Shown here: piece after piece, positions 7,742 through 15,002 of the stretch | How positions within the stretch are numbered: position 1 is the stretch's first letter | How the letters are laid out: the number at the start of each line of letters is the position of its first letter | Source: Planctomycetota bacterium | Lineage (GTDB): Bacteria > Planctomycetota > Phycisphaerae > UBA1845 | DNA length: 16,441 nucleotides | Reading direction: 5' to 3' | Assembly (NCBI GenBank): GCA_024278775.1 | Contig: JAJRSP010000200.1 | Location: 1 to 16,441, forward strand | Position numbers and translations under genes: made by a program | Notes under the pieces: generated by a model | What the model was told of the DNA's origin: nothing | The model's input: the letters and a program-made list of their open reading frames with translations, nothing else | Database searches by the model: none

Positions 7742-7768
7742 CCGACAAACCCGACGTCGGTTTATCGG
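7742..7768. repeat. Imperfect palindrome between GT2 and methyltransferase genes
   Basis: The centre CCGACGTCGG (7751-7760) is a perfect 10-bp palindrome. AAA/TTT (7747-7749, 7761-7763) and CCGA/TCGG (7742-7745, 7765-7768) extend it, with one bulged C and one mismatch. In the minus-strand mRNA it would form a hairpin about 20 bases after the GT2 stop, with no T-run after it. It may be an mRNA-stability or partial-termination element, or an operator. Confidence 0.5.
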
Positions 7769-7786
7769 ACCGGATATGTTTTCGGT

Positions 7787-8776
7787 TTAGGTAACAGGCG
7801 TCACCACCGGCGTCGGTTGCCCTTTCGGACCTCCAATACTTCGCCAGATGCTATCGCCGGCCTCCCCCAACACCTTCAGACGCGGTGCGCAGCGGAACGA
7901 CTCCGCAAACGCGCGGGCCGCGTCGCCGAAACGCCCTTCTCTGTGGGCGTCGTAACCCATCTGTCGATAACTTCGCGCTTTGTGCTCGGCGAGAACACCC
8001 CGCTGCTTGGTCGTCAGGTTCGGAAAGGCCGCCTCGATCGCATCCAAGGTGTGCGTGAGTTGTACCGTATTCTGAGTGGAGCCGCTTCGCGCCAAGCTGC
8101 CTTCGAGAAAATGGTGAAGGCAAAGAGGCTCGTCGACAAAACCAGCAAGGCACTTCGCCGCCACCCTCAAGTAGAAGACCCACTCCTCGGCATACGTGAC
8201 ACCCTCCGGAAATCGAATCGACGGGCTGAGTACGTCGCGCCGGACCATGCCGGCAATCGTTGAGATGAAGTATTCCTGAAGCAGCGTATCGAACAGCGTT
8301 TCGTTGCACACGAGAAGACTCGACCCGACCGATTCTGTGGCCACCTCCCGTGCCGTGGTACACTTCGTATCAAATGCGCTCTCGTGCCGCGTGCCTTCGA
8401 GATCGACATACGAATAGTCGCAGTAGACCAGCCCCAAGTCGGGATGGCGTGCAAAAAGCTCCAACTGCCGCGCGAGCTTGGTGGGCAGGTATTCATCATC
8501 CGAATCGAGAAAGGCGATATACCGCCCGCCGCTCGCTTCGATTCCCGCATTCCTGGCGTGACTGCTCCCGTGGTTGGACTGTTTCAGGTAGAGCAGTTTG
8601 GCTCCCAACGGCACCGCGTACCGCCGGATCACCTCCGGCGTGTCGTCCGTCGAACCATCGTCCACGACCACGATTTCCCAGTCGGTACAGGTCTGAGCCA
8701 TCACCGAATCTAACGCTCGCGACAGATAGGCCGCGCGGTTGAAAGTTGGAATGATTACTGAAACTAACGGCTGCAT
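7787..8776 (-). CDS. Glycosyltransferase family 2 (GT-A fold)
   Basis: This is a predicted inverting, metal-dependent glycosyltransferase. It shows the GT2 order: VSVIIPTFNRAAYLSRALDSV (5-25), EIVVVDDGSTDDT (34-46) binding the nucleotide, HARNAGIEAS (73-82) and the DXD-type metal site LDSDDE (90-95). The length, 329 residues, is normal for soluble family members and no transmembrane segments are evident. The ATG at 8776 follows GAGGAG at good spacing; both lie inside the last codons of the upstream gene, a 13-base overlap that indicates coupling. The C-terminal part (after about 230) looks helical and TPR-like (YRQMGYDAHREGRFGDAARA), common in glycan-cluster GT2 enzymes. Donor and acceptor are unknown. 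Confidence 0.9.
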   Translation of the reverse strand: MQPLVSVIIPTFNRAAYLSRALDSVMAQTCTDWEIVVVDDGSTDDTPEVIRRYAVPLGAKLLYLKQSNHGSSHARNAGIEASGGRYIAFLDSDDEYLPTKLARQLELFARHPDLGLVYCDYSYVDLEGTRHESAFDTKCTTAREVATESVGSSLLVCNETLFDTLLQEYFISTIAGMVRRDVLSPSIRFPEGVTYAEEWVFYLRVAAKCLAGFVDEPLCLHHFLEGSLARSGSTQNTVQLTHTLDAIEAAFPNLTTKQRGVLAEHKARSYRQMGYDAHREGRFGDAARAFAESFRCAPRLKVLGEAGDSIWRSIGGPKGQPTPVVTPVT

Positions 8777-10104
8777 AACATCTCCTCATCCTTAAGTATT
8801 CGTGATTCCTGCGCCGCGGTGCCGGGTGCGGCCAAGACGTGATCCAACAGGTCGGCCAACCGCCCCGTCAGCGTTTTTCGCTCATACGGTGCGAGGTTGT
8901 TCGTCGGGCAACCTGGCATCGGTCGCCCCTCGCTCGAAGCCGAATACATCCGGTGGAGCGCCGCGGCAATCTGCCCGGCTTCGATCCCTGCGGTGAGACC
9001 GGAACGGGTCTCGTTGACAATCCGCTCACACTCACTCCCCGTCGGAGCGACGGTGAGAATCGGCCTCTGTGCGGCGAGATACTCGAACAACTTGGCAGGG
9101 ATCACCGAGGCGGCGTTGGGGCCGGTCGGCACCGTCAAGAGTAACGCATCGGCCGCACGCATCTCTCGAATGGCGTCCCCATGCGACACGTAGCCTGTGA
9201 ACTCGCACCGTACGGCGGTATTCAGAAGCTGTGCCCGTGCGGCATCTCCGGCGTGACCCACGATACGAAAAAGGAATCGGTCACGTCCGGCGCCGAGCTT
9301 TTCCACGAATTGTTGCAGGCCTTCGAACAACGCGCCGTAGCTGCGATATTGGTCCAGCCGCCCGACGTGCGCGAGAACGAATGGTTCACCGGTACGTCTT
9401 GTGGCTTCAGGAGCGGCGAAATCCTCCGCGTCGAACCCGTTCGTGATCGTCTCAAACTTTTCGGTGCTGCCACCCTGATCGCCCGCGAGTATTTGGGTCT
9501 GACTCGGCGTCACACCGATAATCACGTCGGCCGTCGTGAGAAACCGACTCTCCAATTGGCGATCCGCTTCGGACCGCTCAGGGGTCGTCTTGGGATACCG
9601 ATAGTCGTCCGTCCAGAGGTCTCGAAAGTCGGCCAACCACGGCAGACCCGTGCGAGCCTTCAGCGACGTCGCCAGGCAATGGTTCGAGGCCGGGCTGAAA
9701 GTGGAGTAGATCGCGGCCACATCCTCCCGGCCGATCAACGCCAGAAGCGGCTCCACGCTCGAATCAGCCCAGGTGATGAACTCATCCGGGTACGGCACTT
9801 CGGATGTCCGGTTTGCGCGTGACCAACCGATTCGAGCCGCTGCACGGCGAGTCAACCCGGCCAACAACCCACCGGGCCGACTGTCCGGCTGATAGGCGTG
9901 GGTATGGATGGCGACTTCACCCGGCAGATCAGTCAGTAAGGAATCATCACGCGGCAATGCAGCCAGCGGCCCCGCACACCAGACGATCGGACGCCAGCCG
10001 AACGCCGGCAGGTATTTTGCAAACTTCGCAGACCGCTGCACGCCGGGTCCGCCGGTGGGCGGGAACGCACACGAAATCATCAACACCTTGCGGCTGCGAC
10101 TCAT
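8764..10104 (-). CDS. Glycosyltransferase family 4-like
   Basis: This is a GT-B glycosyltransferase of 446 residues. The N-terminal half opens with KVLMISCAFPPTGGPGVQR (6-24), a glycine-rich acceptor-side loop typical of GT4-like proteins. The C-terminal half contains LAHVGRLDQYRSY and PAKLFEYLAAQRPILTV, the donor-binding region, in a version without the classic E-x7-E. The start is placed at the ATG at 10104 because the conserved beta-strand begins a few codons later. The longer frame up to 10185 adds an R-rich, unconserved stretch, and a GTG directly before the ATG is an equal alternative. The Shine-Dalgarno is weak. A 175-base gap with two hairpins precedes it, so it may start a second transcript or be processed separately. 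The family is certain, the sugar is not. Confidence 0.87.
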   Translation of the reverse strand: MSRSRKVLMISCAFPPTGGPGVQRSAKFAKYLPAFGWRPIVWCAGPLAALPRDDSLLTDLPGEVAIHTHAYQPDSRPGGLLAGLTRRAAARIGWSRANRTSEVPYPDEFITWADSSVEPLLALIGREDVAAIYSTFSPASNHCLATSLKARTGLPWLADFRDLWTDDYRYPKTTPERSEADRQLESRFLTTADVIIGVTPSQTQILAGDQGGSTEKFETITNGFDAEDFAAPEATRRTGEPFVLAHVGRLDQYRSYGALFEGLQQFVEKLGAGRDRFLFRIVGHAGDAARAQLLNTAVRCEFTGYVSHGDAIREMRAADALLLTVPTGPNAASVIPAKLFEYLAAQRPILTVAPTGSECERIVNETRSGLTAGIEAGQIAAALHRMYSASSEGRPMPGCPTNNLAPYERKTLTGRLADLLDHVLAAPGTAAQESRILKDEEMLCSR

Positions 10105-10120
10105 CACTATAGTTCCGTAG

Positions 10121-10135
10121 CCGGCGCGACGCCGG
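10121..10135 (-). repeat. Perfect hairpin in leader of a GT4 gene
   Basis: CCGGCG (10121-10126) and CGCCGG (10130-10135) form a perfect 6-bp stem with a 3-base loop, ending 17 bases upstream of the ATG at 10104 on the minus strand. It could affect ribosome access or mRNA stability; this is inference. Confidence 0.45.
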
Positions 10136-10200
10136 TTCCGGTGGGCCAACGCCCAGAATGGCGGACCACGACTACGCCAAGCCACTGTTTATCGGCACAT

Positions 10201-10215
10201 CAAGTGTCCCACTTG
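10201..10215 (-). repeat. Perfect hairpin CAAGTG/CACTTG in 175-base intergenic gap
   Basis: CAAGTG (10201-10206) and CACTTG (10210-10215) are perfect inverted repeats around a 3-base loop, in the middle of the gap between two GT4 genes. No T-run follows on either strand, so simple termination is unlikely. Confidence 0.4.
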
Positions 10216-10279
10216 CGGAACACGCCTGGTGATCACGCGGAAAGGAGGGAGTTATCGGCCACGAACGCGGCTATACGAC

Positions 10280-11368
10280 TCACGCCGACAGCGCCTGAGC
10301 TGCGGCGGCATGTTCGAACGCTTCAAGAAGTTGATCCAGGCAGTGCGGCCAGTCGAAACGCTCACGAGCCATCTCTCTGCCCGCGTGGCCCATGCGTCGT
10401 CGAAGGTCGTCGTCCTGCAGCAGACGTATCACGGCATCCGCCAGCGCTTGCGGCGCACTCGGCTCGACGAGTAGACCGGTTTCACCATCCCGAACCGTCT
10501 CAAAGAATCCGCACACACGACTGGCGACGACGGGCGTTTCCATGGCCGCACACTCCAACGCAGCGACGCCGAACGCCTCACACACGGAGGGCATCACACT
10601 CAGTAACCAGCTTCCGATCATATCCGGGACGGCCTCGTGCGGCTGATGCGGCACCCACGTCACCGCGTGATCCACCCCCATCTTGGTCACGAGCCGCCGA
10701 CATTCCTCGAGCATCGGACCGTGCCCCACCATATCGAACTTGGCGTAAGGAACAGCCTCAAGTACGCGCGGCATCGCTTCGATCCAGGTTGTTGGCCCGT
10801 AGACGGCTTTGAACCCTTTGAAGAACCCCACACGCCCCGGGCGTCGCTGATCGTCCGGCAGGGGCGTGCAAGCGTCCACATCAACACCCAGCGGTACGCT
10901 CACGATGGAATCCGGATCGAGCCCCGCGAACTCAGCCACCACATCCACAAAAGGATGACCGTACACGACCACCGCGCTGGCCATGCGGAGCAACTCGCAG
11001 CGTTTTTCCAGCAAACCATCCGGGTAGGCCGCCAGGTCCGGCGGTTTCACGATATCCGAACCCCACGGCGACACGACAAGGCATCCCTCGTTGGCAATGT
11101 CCCGCGTCAGCCCCCAGTCGGAGAGAAAGTTCATGTGTACAACGTCATGCTCGCGCATCAAGTTGCGGAGGTACAACTTCAAGCGGCCATCCCAACGCAA
11201 TGGGTACCGAGGTGAAAACCGTGGCACCGAAAAGCGATCCACCACCACGTCGCGGATGGACTCGGCTTTGTGCGACACCACCCGAACAAAATGCCCGCGC
11301 CCGGCCAGACCGGTGGCGATACGCTGCGTATGAATGCAGCTTGCGTCGGCGAGTAAACAGATTTTCAT
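10280..11368 (-). CDS. Glycosyltransferase family 4
   Basis: This is a GT-B glycosyltransferase of 362 residues. The N-terminus MKICLLADASCIHTQRIATGL fits a GT4 first strand and helix. VSPWGSDIV, PLGVDVDA, GFFKGFKAVYGPTTWIEAMPR and the donor-site motif CEAFGVAALECAAMETPVVASR follow; in the last, E of CEAF and E of LECA give the E-x7-E pair. The ATG at 11368 overlaps the stop of the ABC ATPase gene as ATGA. The open frame upstream to 11569 is a Cys/Arg/Gly-rich stretch lying over that gene and is not part of the protein. Being first after the transporter genes, it may act early in chain assembly, but order is weak evidence. Confidence 0.9.
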   Translation of the reverse strand: MKICLLADASCIHTQRIATGLAGRGHFVRVVSHKAESIRDVVVDRFSVPRFSPRYPLRWDGRLKLYLRNLMREHDVVHMNFLSDWGLTRDIANEGCLVVSPWGSDIVKPPDLAAYPDGLLEKRCELLRMASAVVVYGHPFVDVVAEFAGLDPDSIVSVPLGVDVDACTPLPDDQRRPGRVGFFKGFKAVYGPTTWIEAMPRVLEAVPYAKFDMVGHGPMLEECRRLVTKMGVDHAVTWVPHQPHEAVPDMIGSWLLSVMPSVCEAFGVAALECAAMETPVVASRVCGFFETVRDGETGLLVEPSAPQALADAVIRLLQDDDLRRRMGHAGREMARERFDWPHCLDQLLEAFEHAAAAQALSA

Positions 11369-12660
11369 GATGCGGCTCCGGCGGCGGCAGCAGGGGAGCC
11401 AGCAGCCGGGGATGGTGCCGCAGAGGTTTGGGGAATGGTGCGCGTCGGACCCACGTGCGACCACTCGTGTGGTAACGCCAAAGCGCCGGTCGCCGTGCCG
11501 CCATCGTCCACGACCATCGGAAACCGAAACGGCGTATCCATCAGGGCCGCCCCGGTATCCGCATCCCACATGCGTACGTTCCAGAGATACTGCCCGCCTG
11601 AAATCGGCACGTGCGGCAGTGTCAACCGCACCGTATGACGGCCCGCCCGGCCATCGAAATAGGTATCACCCCTGGCCGAGTTCACGCTGATCAGATTTTC
11701 CGCGATGGACGCCCGCAAGTTTAGTTCCACGACCAACCTCGGCACATCCCGTCCGAGCGAAAACGAAAGCTCCGCGCAGATCGTCTCGTTAGGCCTCGCC
11801 CAGATGAGCGTCTCGCCTTTGGAGTCGCTCAGCGTGAGATCGTGCAGGGTAGCGATCGGTGTCTGATCTTCCGCCCCGCCGATTTCCAGCCCGCGTTCGG
11901 CGTAGGACCGTGACATCGCCTTCATGTATTCGCTGACGGCGTCTCGCGAGGATCCGGCGAACGCCACGAGCCCGTTTTCCAGGACGATGGCCCGGCGGCA
12001 GATCACCTGCATCTGGTCTAGATCGTGCGTGACGAAAACGAGCGTGGTGCCCCCCTTCACAAGTTGACGCATCCGGTCCATGCAACGAAGCCGGAAGACG
12101 GCATCCCCCACGGAGAGCACCTCGTCAACCAGCAGCACCTCCGGCTCGACGTGTGACGCGATGCTGAAGCCCAGTCGCGCGTACATGCCTGAACTGTAAC
12201 GCTTGACGGGGGTGTCGAGAAACCGCTCCAGGCCCGCAAACGCGACGATATCATCGAGCTTGGTTCGAATCTCGCGGCGGCTCATGCCGAGAATGTTTCC
12301 GTTGAGGAAGATATTTTCTCGCCCGGTGAGGTCGCCGTGAAACCCGGCCCCCACCTCGATCAGCGCGGCCAGCTTGCCACGCACGGAGACGCTTCCCCCG
12401 TTGGGCTGAATAATCCCTGACAGCAGTTTCAAGACGGTGCTCTTCCCCGCCCCGTTCGGCCCGATGATTCCGACGGACTCGCCCCGATCCACGCTGAAAT
12501 CGACATCCCGCAGTGCCCAAAACGTGTCCGTGGCCCTCGGGGCTTTCGGCGTGACGAGGCGACGAAATCCGGCGCTAAGGAGATCGCGAAGCGAATCGTG
12601 TGACGCCCCGAGACGGAAACGCTTGGATACATGATCGAATTGCACCATTCGCTGCGCCAT
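11365..12660 (-). CDS. wzt: Wzt-type ABC exporter ATPase with C-terminal carbohydrate-binding region
   Basis: This is the ATP-hydrolysing subunit of a polysaccharide (O-antigen, teichoic-acid or capsule type) ABC exporter. In the 431 residues: Walker A GPNGAGKST (67-75), EVGAGFHGDLTGRENI (102-117), where this subfamily has E instead of the Q-loop glutamine, signature YSSGMYARL (155-163), Walker B VLLVDEVLSVGD (175-186) and switch H212. Beyond about 260 there is a beta-rich region (TLHDLTLSDSKGE through GGQYLWNVRMWD) like Wzt-C, which in some O-antigen systems recognises the capped chain end. It closes with an Ala/Pro/Ser-rich tail. The start is set at 12660, where TGATG joins it to the permease stop; a longer frame to 12708 overlaps the permease and is rejected. 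It pairs with the preceding Wzm. Confidence 0.93.
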   Translation of the reverse strand: MAQRMVQFDHVSKRFRLGASHDSLRDLLSAGFRRLVTPKAPRATDTFWALRDVDFSVDRGESVGIIGPNGAGKSTVLKLLSGIIQPNGGSVSVRGKLAALIEVGAGFHGDLTGRENIFLNGNILGMSRREIRTKLDDIVAFAGLERFLDTPVKRYSSGMYARLGFSIASHVEPEVLLVDEVLSVGDAVFRLRCMDRMRQLVKGGTTLVFVTHDLDQMQVICRRAIVLENGLVAFAGSSRDAVSEYMKAMSRSYAERGLEIGGAEDQTPIATLHDLTLSDSKGETLIWARPNETICAELSFSLGRDVPRLVVELNLRASIAENLISVNSARGDTYFDGRAGRHTVRLTLPHVPISGGQYLWNVRMWDADTGAALMDTPFRFPMVVDDGGTATGALALPHEWSHVGPTRTIPQTSAAPSPAAGSPAAAAGAAS

Positions 12661-13517
12661 CAGATGCACTCCGCAAACTTGTACGAAGCCCGCCGAAACA
12701 ACACCCACCCAACAACCAACACGACCACGGCCACCAGACTCGCATAGAAAAACGGTCCGAATTCGGGAAGTCTTGCGTGGATGATGCAGTCCCGGTAGGC
12801 ACTGATGATCGGCGCGAGGGGATTCATCGCGATCACTTTCGCCAGCGTCGAACCGTCCGAGGGCGTCGGCACCACCACCGCCGACACAAACATGAGGAGT
12901 TGAATACCCACACCAAAGATCTGCCGCACGTCGCGGTAGAACAGGTTCGCCATCGCCAGCATCATGCCGATGCCAATCGTCAGCATCACCTGCACGAGAA
13001 CGACGACAGGCAGAAAGGCCAGCGCGAGTGTCGGCTCGAAAGACCAGCTACTGGTACGGTCGAAGTAGACCATCAAACCGAGCAGCACGATCATCGCCAC
13101 GCAAAAATCCACAAAGGCGCTGACCACACACGACAGCGGAAACACTTCACGCGGGAAGTAGACCTTGGTCACGAGATTCCGGTTGGCCACGAGCGAGCCT
13201 ACCGAGCCGCCGAGGCTGGCGCTGAAAAATGTCCACGGCACCAGGCCGCTATACGCAAACAGCGCGTAGGGCATGTGGACATTGAGCACCCCGCGCGCGT
13301 CGATCGCCCGCGTGAACACGAACGTGAAAACCAGCATCATGGAAAGCGGCAGGAGCACCGCCCAGGCGATGCCGAGCATCGACTGCTTGTAGCGGACGCG
13401 GATATCACGCCACGCCAGGCTCAGCAACAGATCGTAGAACCGTGCCAAGCCGAACGTCGTACCCGTGCCGGAGGCGGCACCGGTCGACGTCATTCCCATA
13501 GAAGCCACTGCGCGCAC
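12660..13517 (-). CDS. wzm: Wzm-type ABC exporter permease
   Basis: This is the membrane subunit of the polysaccharide exporter, forming the channel for the lipid-linked glycan. It shows the ABC-2 polysaccharide pattern: an amphipathic start (FYDLLLSLAWRDIRVRYKQS), about six hydrophobic segments, VTKVYFPREVFPL between the second and third, LFYRDVRQIFGVGIQLLMF and MNPLAPIISAYRDCI. The start is uncertain. I use the GTG at 13517 (285 residues) because GGGAGG at 13534-13529 lies 11 bases before it; ATGs at 13499 and 13493 or a TTG at 13541 are alternatives. The stop overlaps the ATPase start by one base. It is the first gene of the cluster, so transcription probably begins in 13518-14000. Confidence 0.92.
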   Translation of the reverse strand: MRAVASMGMTSTGAASGTGTTFGLARFYDLLLSLAWRDIRVRYKQSMLGIAWAVLLPLSMMLVFTFVFTRAIDARGVLNVHMPYALFAYSGLVPWTFFSASLGGSVGSLVANRNLVTKVYFPREVFPLSCVVSAFVDFCVAMIVLLGLMVYFDRTSSWSFEPTLALAFLPVVVLVQVMLTIGIGMMLAMANLFYRDVRQIFGVGIQLLMFVSAVVVPTPSDGSTLAKVIAMNPLAPIISAYRDCIIHARLPEFGPFFYASLVAVVVLVVGWVLFRRASYKFAECI

Positions 13518-13743
13518 CGTGAACCACACCTCCCAAGCCAAGCGGAACGGAATCCGCCCGTCTTATCGGTCGAAGAAGAATGCGGCTTTGGCTACACGCC
13601 TCAGACCGGGGCGAGGAAATGATCGACGGCAGCCCTCTTGAATTGCCGGACAAACGAACTGTCGTGGTGGTATGTCAACTCAGATGGTTCATCCGGCCAC
13701 CGGCATCGCCATGACCGATCAGGCCGAACGGTGGGAACACGCC

Positions 13744-13779
13744 GCCAGCGTCGGTGCGAAACATCACACCGACGCCGGC
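13744..13779. repeat. Strong inverted repeat, 9-bp perfect core
   Basis: GCGTCGGTG (13748-13756) pairs perfectly with CACCGACGC (13767-13775) around a 10-base loop. After one A-C mismatch GCC/GGC (13744-13746, 13777-13779) extends the stem to 13 positions. It lies about 227 bases upstream of the permease start. No T-run follows on either strand, so a leader RNA structure or regulator dyad is likelier than a terminator. Confidence 0.6.
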
Positions 13780-13894
13780 AATCGTGCGCCGGGAGAGGTC
13801 ATCACCTGAAGTCAAGCAAAGCATCTTCCATGCGTGTCGATCGTCGTGACTCCTGTATGTTCATAAACAGCTTCTCGACGGCGCGCGCCCACGG

Positions 13895-13945
13895 AAAGTA
13901 CGAGAATTACGAAATTATTTTCGCAGCGAGCCGTGTAAAGTACGA
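13895..13945. repeat. Direct repeat AAAGTACGA, 42-base spacing
   Basis: AAAGTACGA occurs at 13895-13903 and 13937-13945, exactly 42 bases (four helical turns) apart, flanking an AT-rich segment with a small dyad CGAAA-TTAT-TTTCG. The helical phasing would suit a dimeric regulator acting on one or both divergent transcripts; this is speculative. Confidence 0.35.
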
Positions 13946-14082
13946 CGTGAAGACACACGTTTGGAACGCGGAGCGGACATGCCCATGGCATCACAGGGCC
14001 GTATGGTGCTGTAAGGGGCACATCCATCGCCTTAATCGGCGAAGAATCAGCATCAGCGGTCCAGGCGAAAACGATCACTTAC

Positions 14083-14112
14083 ATGGCATAAATTGTTATG
14101 AGGAGCTATAAT
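14083..14112 (+). promoter_or_regulatory. Sigma70-like promoter for the ECF sigma factor-kinase operon
   Basis: A perfect TATAAT (14107-14112) stands 18 bases after ATGGCA (14083-14088, 4 of 6 to TTGACA), in a locally AT-rich stretch. The transcript would start near 14119 and have a leader of about 250 bases before the sigma gene. That leader includes a small stem ATGCGG-ATA-CCGCGT around 14257-14271. Confidence 0.45.
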
Positions 14113-14369
14113 AGTTGTACTGAGCAAATAGGTTACGTTAGCTGTCGCCCAGATCAGGGATAGGCTTTGTCTCCCCTGGTGCGTTCGGAGGCTAGCGATT
14201 GGGTTGCTCTGTCGCATGCGTCACGACCCTTTTCCCAGGGAACACCTTCGAACGCGATGCGGATACCGCGTTGCATAGATGGAAGCAGCGCAAGAGAAAG
14301 ACCTGACAGCCCCAGGGCAGCGTCGATGCGTCCGGCTCGGAGCTAGCCGACAACAGATAGGACTTCGCA

Positions 14370-15002
14370 ATGGAGGCGGAAGCGTTAGAGGCTTTGGTTG
14401 TCCGCGCTATTGGTGGCGATGAAGTCGCTCTCAAGGTCGTGCTGGCCCGTACGCGCCACGGGCTTTGCGAGTACGTGTCGGAGAAAATCCCTCGCGACTG
14501 CCGGCACCTGTTTGACGCGGATGACGTCGTGCAGGTCGCCCACATGGCGATCTTCCAGAGCATCGATCAGTTTCTCTCCACTCAAGCCACCTCCTTTCTT
14601 CGATGGACCCGGGCCATCGCCCTTAATCGCCTGCGCAATGCCATTGGCGCGTACCGTACCGCCAAACGTGACGCAGCACGCGTTAGGTCCGGCCATCAGC
14701 GGCTGAGCCTCGAAGATTCGACGATGGATTTATTCAACACGATTGCGGGCTGCGACGGAACGGCCAGCAAGTCCGTGGCCCGCGCCGAGGCCGTATCGAT
14801 GATGGAGGACGCGATGGCCAAGCTGCCGCTGGATCACCGACAGGCACTGCAGCTCGTGTACCTGGAGGGGTTGCGTGTCGGTGAGGCTGCGGCCGTGATG
14901 GCCAAAACAGATAGAGCGATCCACGGACTCTGCCGCCGAGGTTTCAAGCAGTTGGCGGCCCAGCTCGGCAGTGCCTCGAAGTACCTCAGCTCCACGGGAT
15001 GA
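14370..15002 (+). CDS. ECF-type RNA polymerase sigma factor
   Basis: This is an alternative sigma factor that would redirect RNA polymerase to a small regulon. The 210 residues hold only the two ECF domains. Region 2 is around 10-95, with DADDVVQVAHMAIFQSIDQF (49-68) and FLRWTRAIALNRLRN (76-90). Region 4 is around 143-200 (AMAKLPLDHRQALQLVYLEG, then the helix-turn-helix VGEAAAVMAKTDRAIHGLCRRG). The ATG at 14370 is preceded by TAGGA at 8 bases, and an in-frame stop lies just upstream. No anti-sigma gene is adjacent; the stop overlaps the ATG of a kinase as ATGA, so the kinase probably controls it. This pairing is typical of planctomycetes. A GGAAC at 14239 could be part of an autoregulatory ECF promoter, but that is weak. 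Confidence 0.92.
   Translation: MEAEALEALVVRAIGGDEVALKVVLARTRHGLCEYVSEKIPRDCRHLFDADDVVQVAHMAIFQSIDQFLSTQATSFLRWTRAIALNRLRNAIGAYRTAKRDAARVRSGHQRLSLEDSTMDLFNTIAGCDGTASKSVARAEAVSMMEDAMAKLPLDHRQALQLVYLEGLRVGEAAAVMAKTDRAIHGLCRRGFKQLAAQLGSASKYLSSTG

Larger units (their letters stand above)
13518..14369. other. Divergent intergenic region (852 bases) without a convincing gene
   Basis: This stretch separates the leftward glycan cluster from the rightward sigma factor-kinase pair. Open frames inside it (for instance 13638-14111 on the plus strand) have R/H/S-rich, unstructured translations and no ribosome-binding sites, so I see no gene. It contains an inverted repeat at 13744-13779, an AT-rich block with a direct repeat at 13895-13945 and a promoter at 14083-14112 for the plus strand. 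For the minus strand the best -35 is a perfect TTGACA at 13678-13673, but no acceptable -10 follows, so the cluster promoter stays unlocated. The 250 bases before the sigma gene may be a long leader. Confidence 0.6.

Noticed and set aside
10121..10474. Plus-strand frame encoding a zinc-ribbon-like CPTCG (10205-10219) and later CGG
   Set aside because: No acceptable start codon precedes the CPTCG, the second cysteine pair is incomplete, and the frame soon runs antisense into a glycosyltransferase. It may be a gene remnant but is unsupported.
11369..11569. Upstream extension of the GT4 reading frame
   Set aside because: It lies fully over the 3' end of the wzt gene and is Cys/Arg/Gly-rich. The conserved N-terminus begins at the ATGA junction.
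12600..13622. A 340-residue plus-strand open frame
   Set aside because: It is the exact antisense of the Wzm permease and the start of Wzt. The composition is extremely His/Arg/Gln/Glu-rich, typical of a shadow frame in GC-rich DNA.
13650..13678. Minus-strand promoter with perfect TTGACA
   Set aside because: At 16-18 bases spacing the -10 candidates (for example GTTTGT) match only two positions, so it was not listed as a promoter.
13638..14111. 157-residue plus-strand open frame in the divergent region
   Set aside because: The translation is R/H/S/C-rich with no recognisable domain, no ribosome-binding site is present, and it runs into the promoter of the sigma gene.
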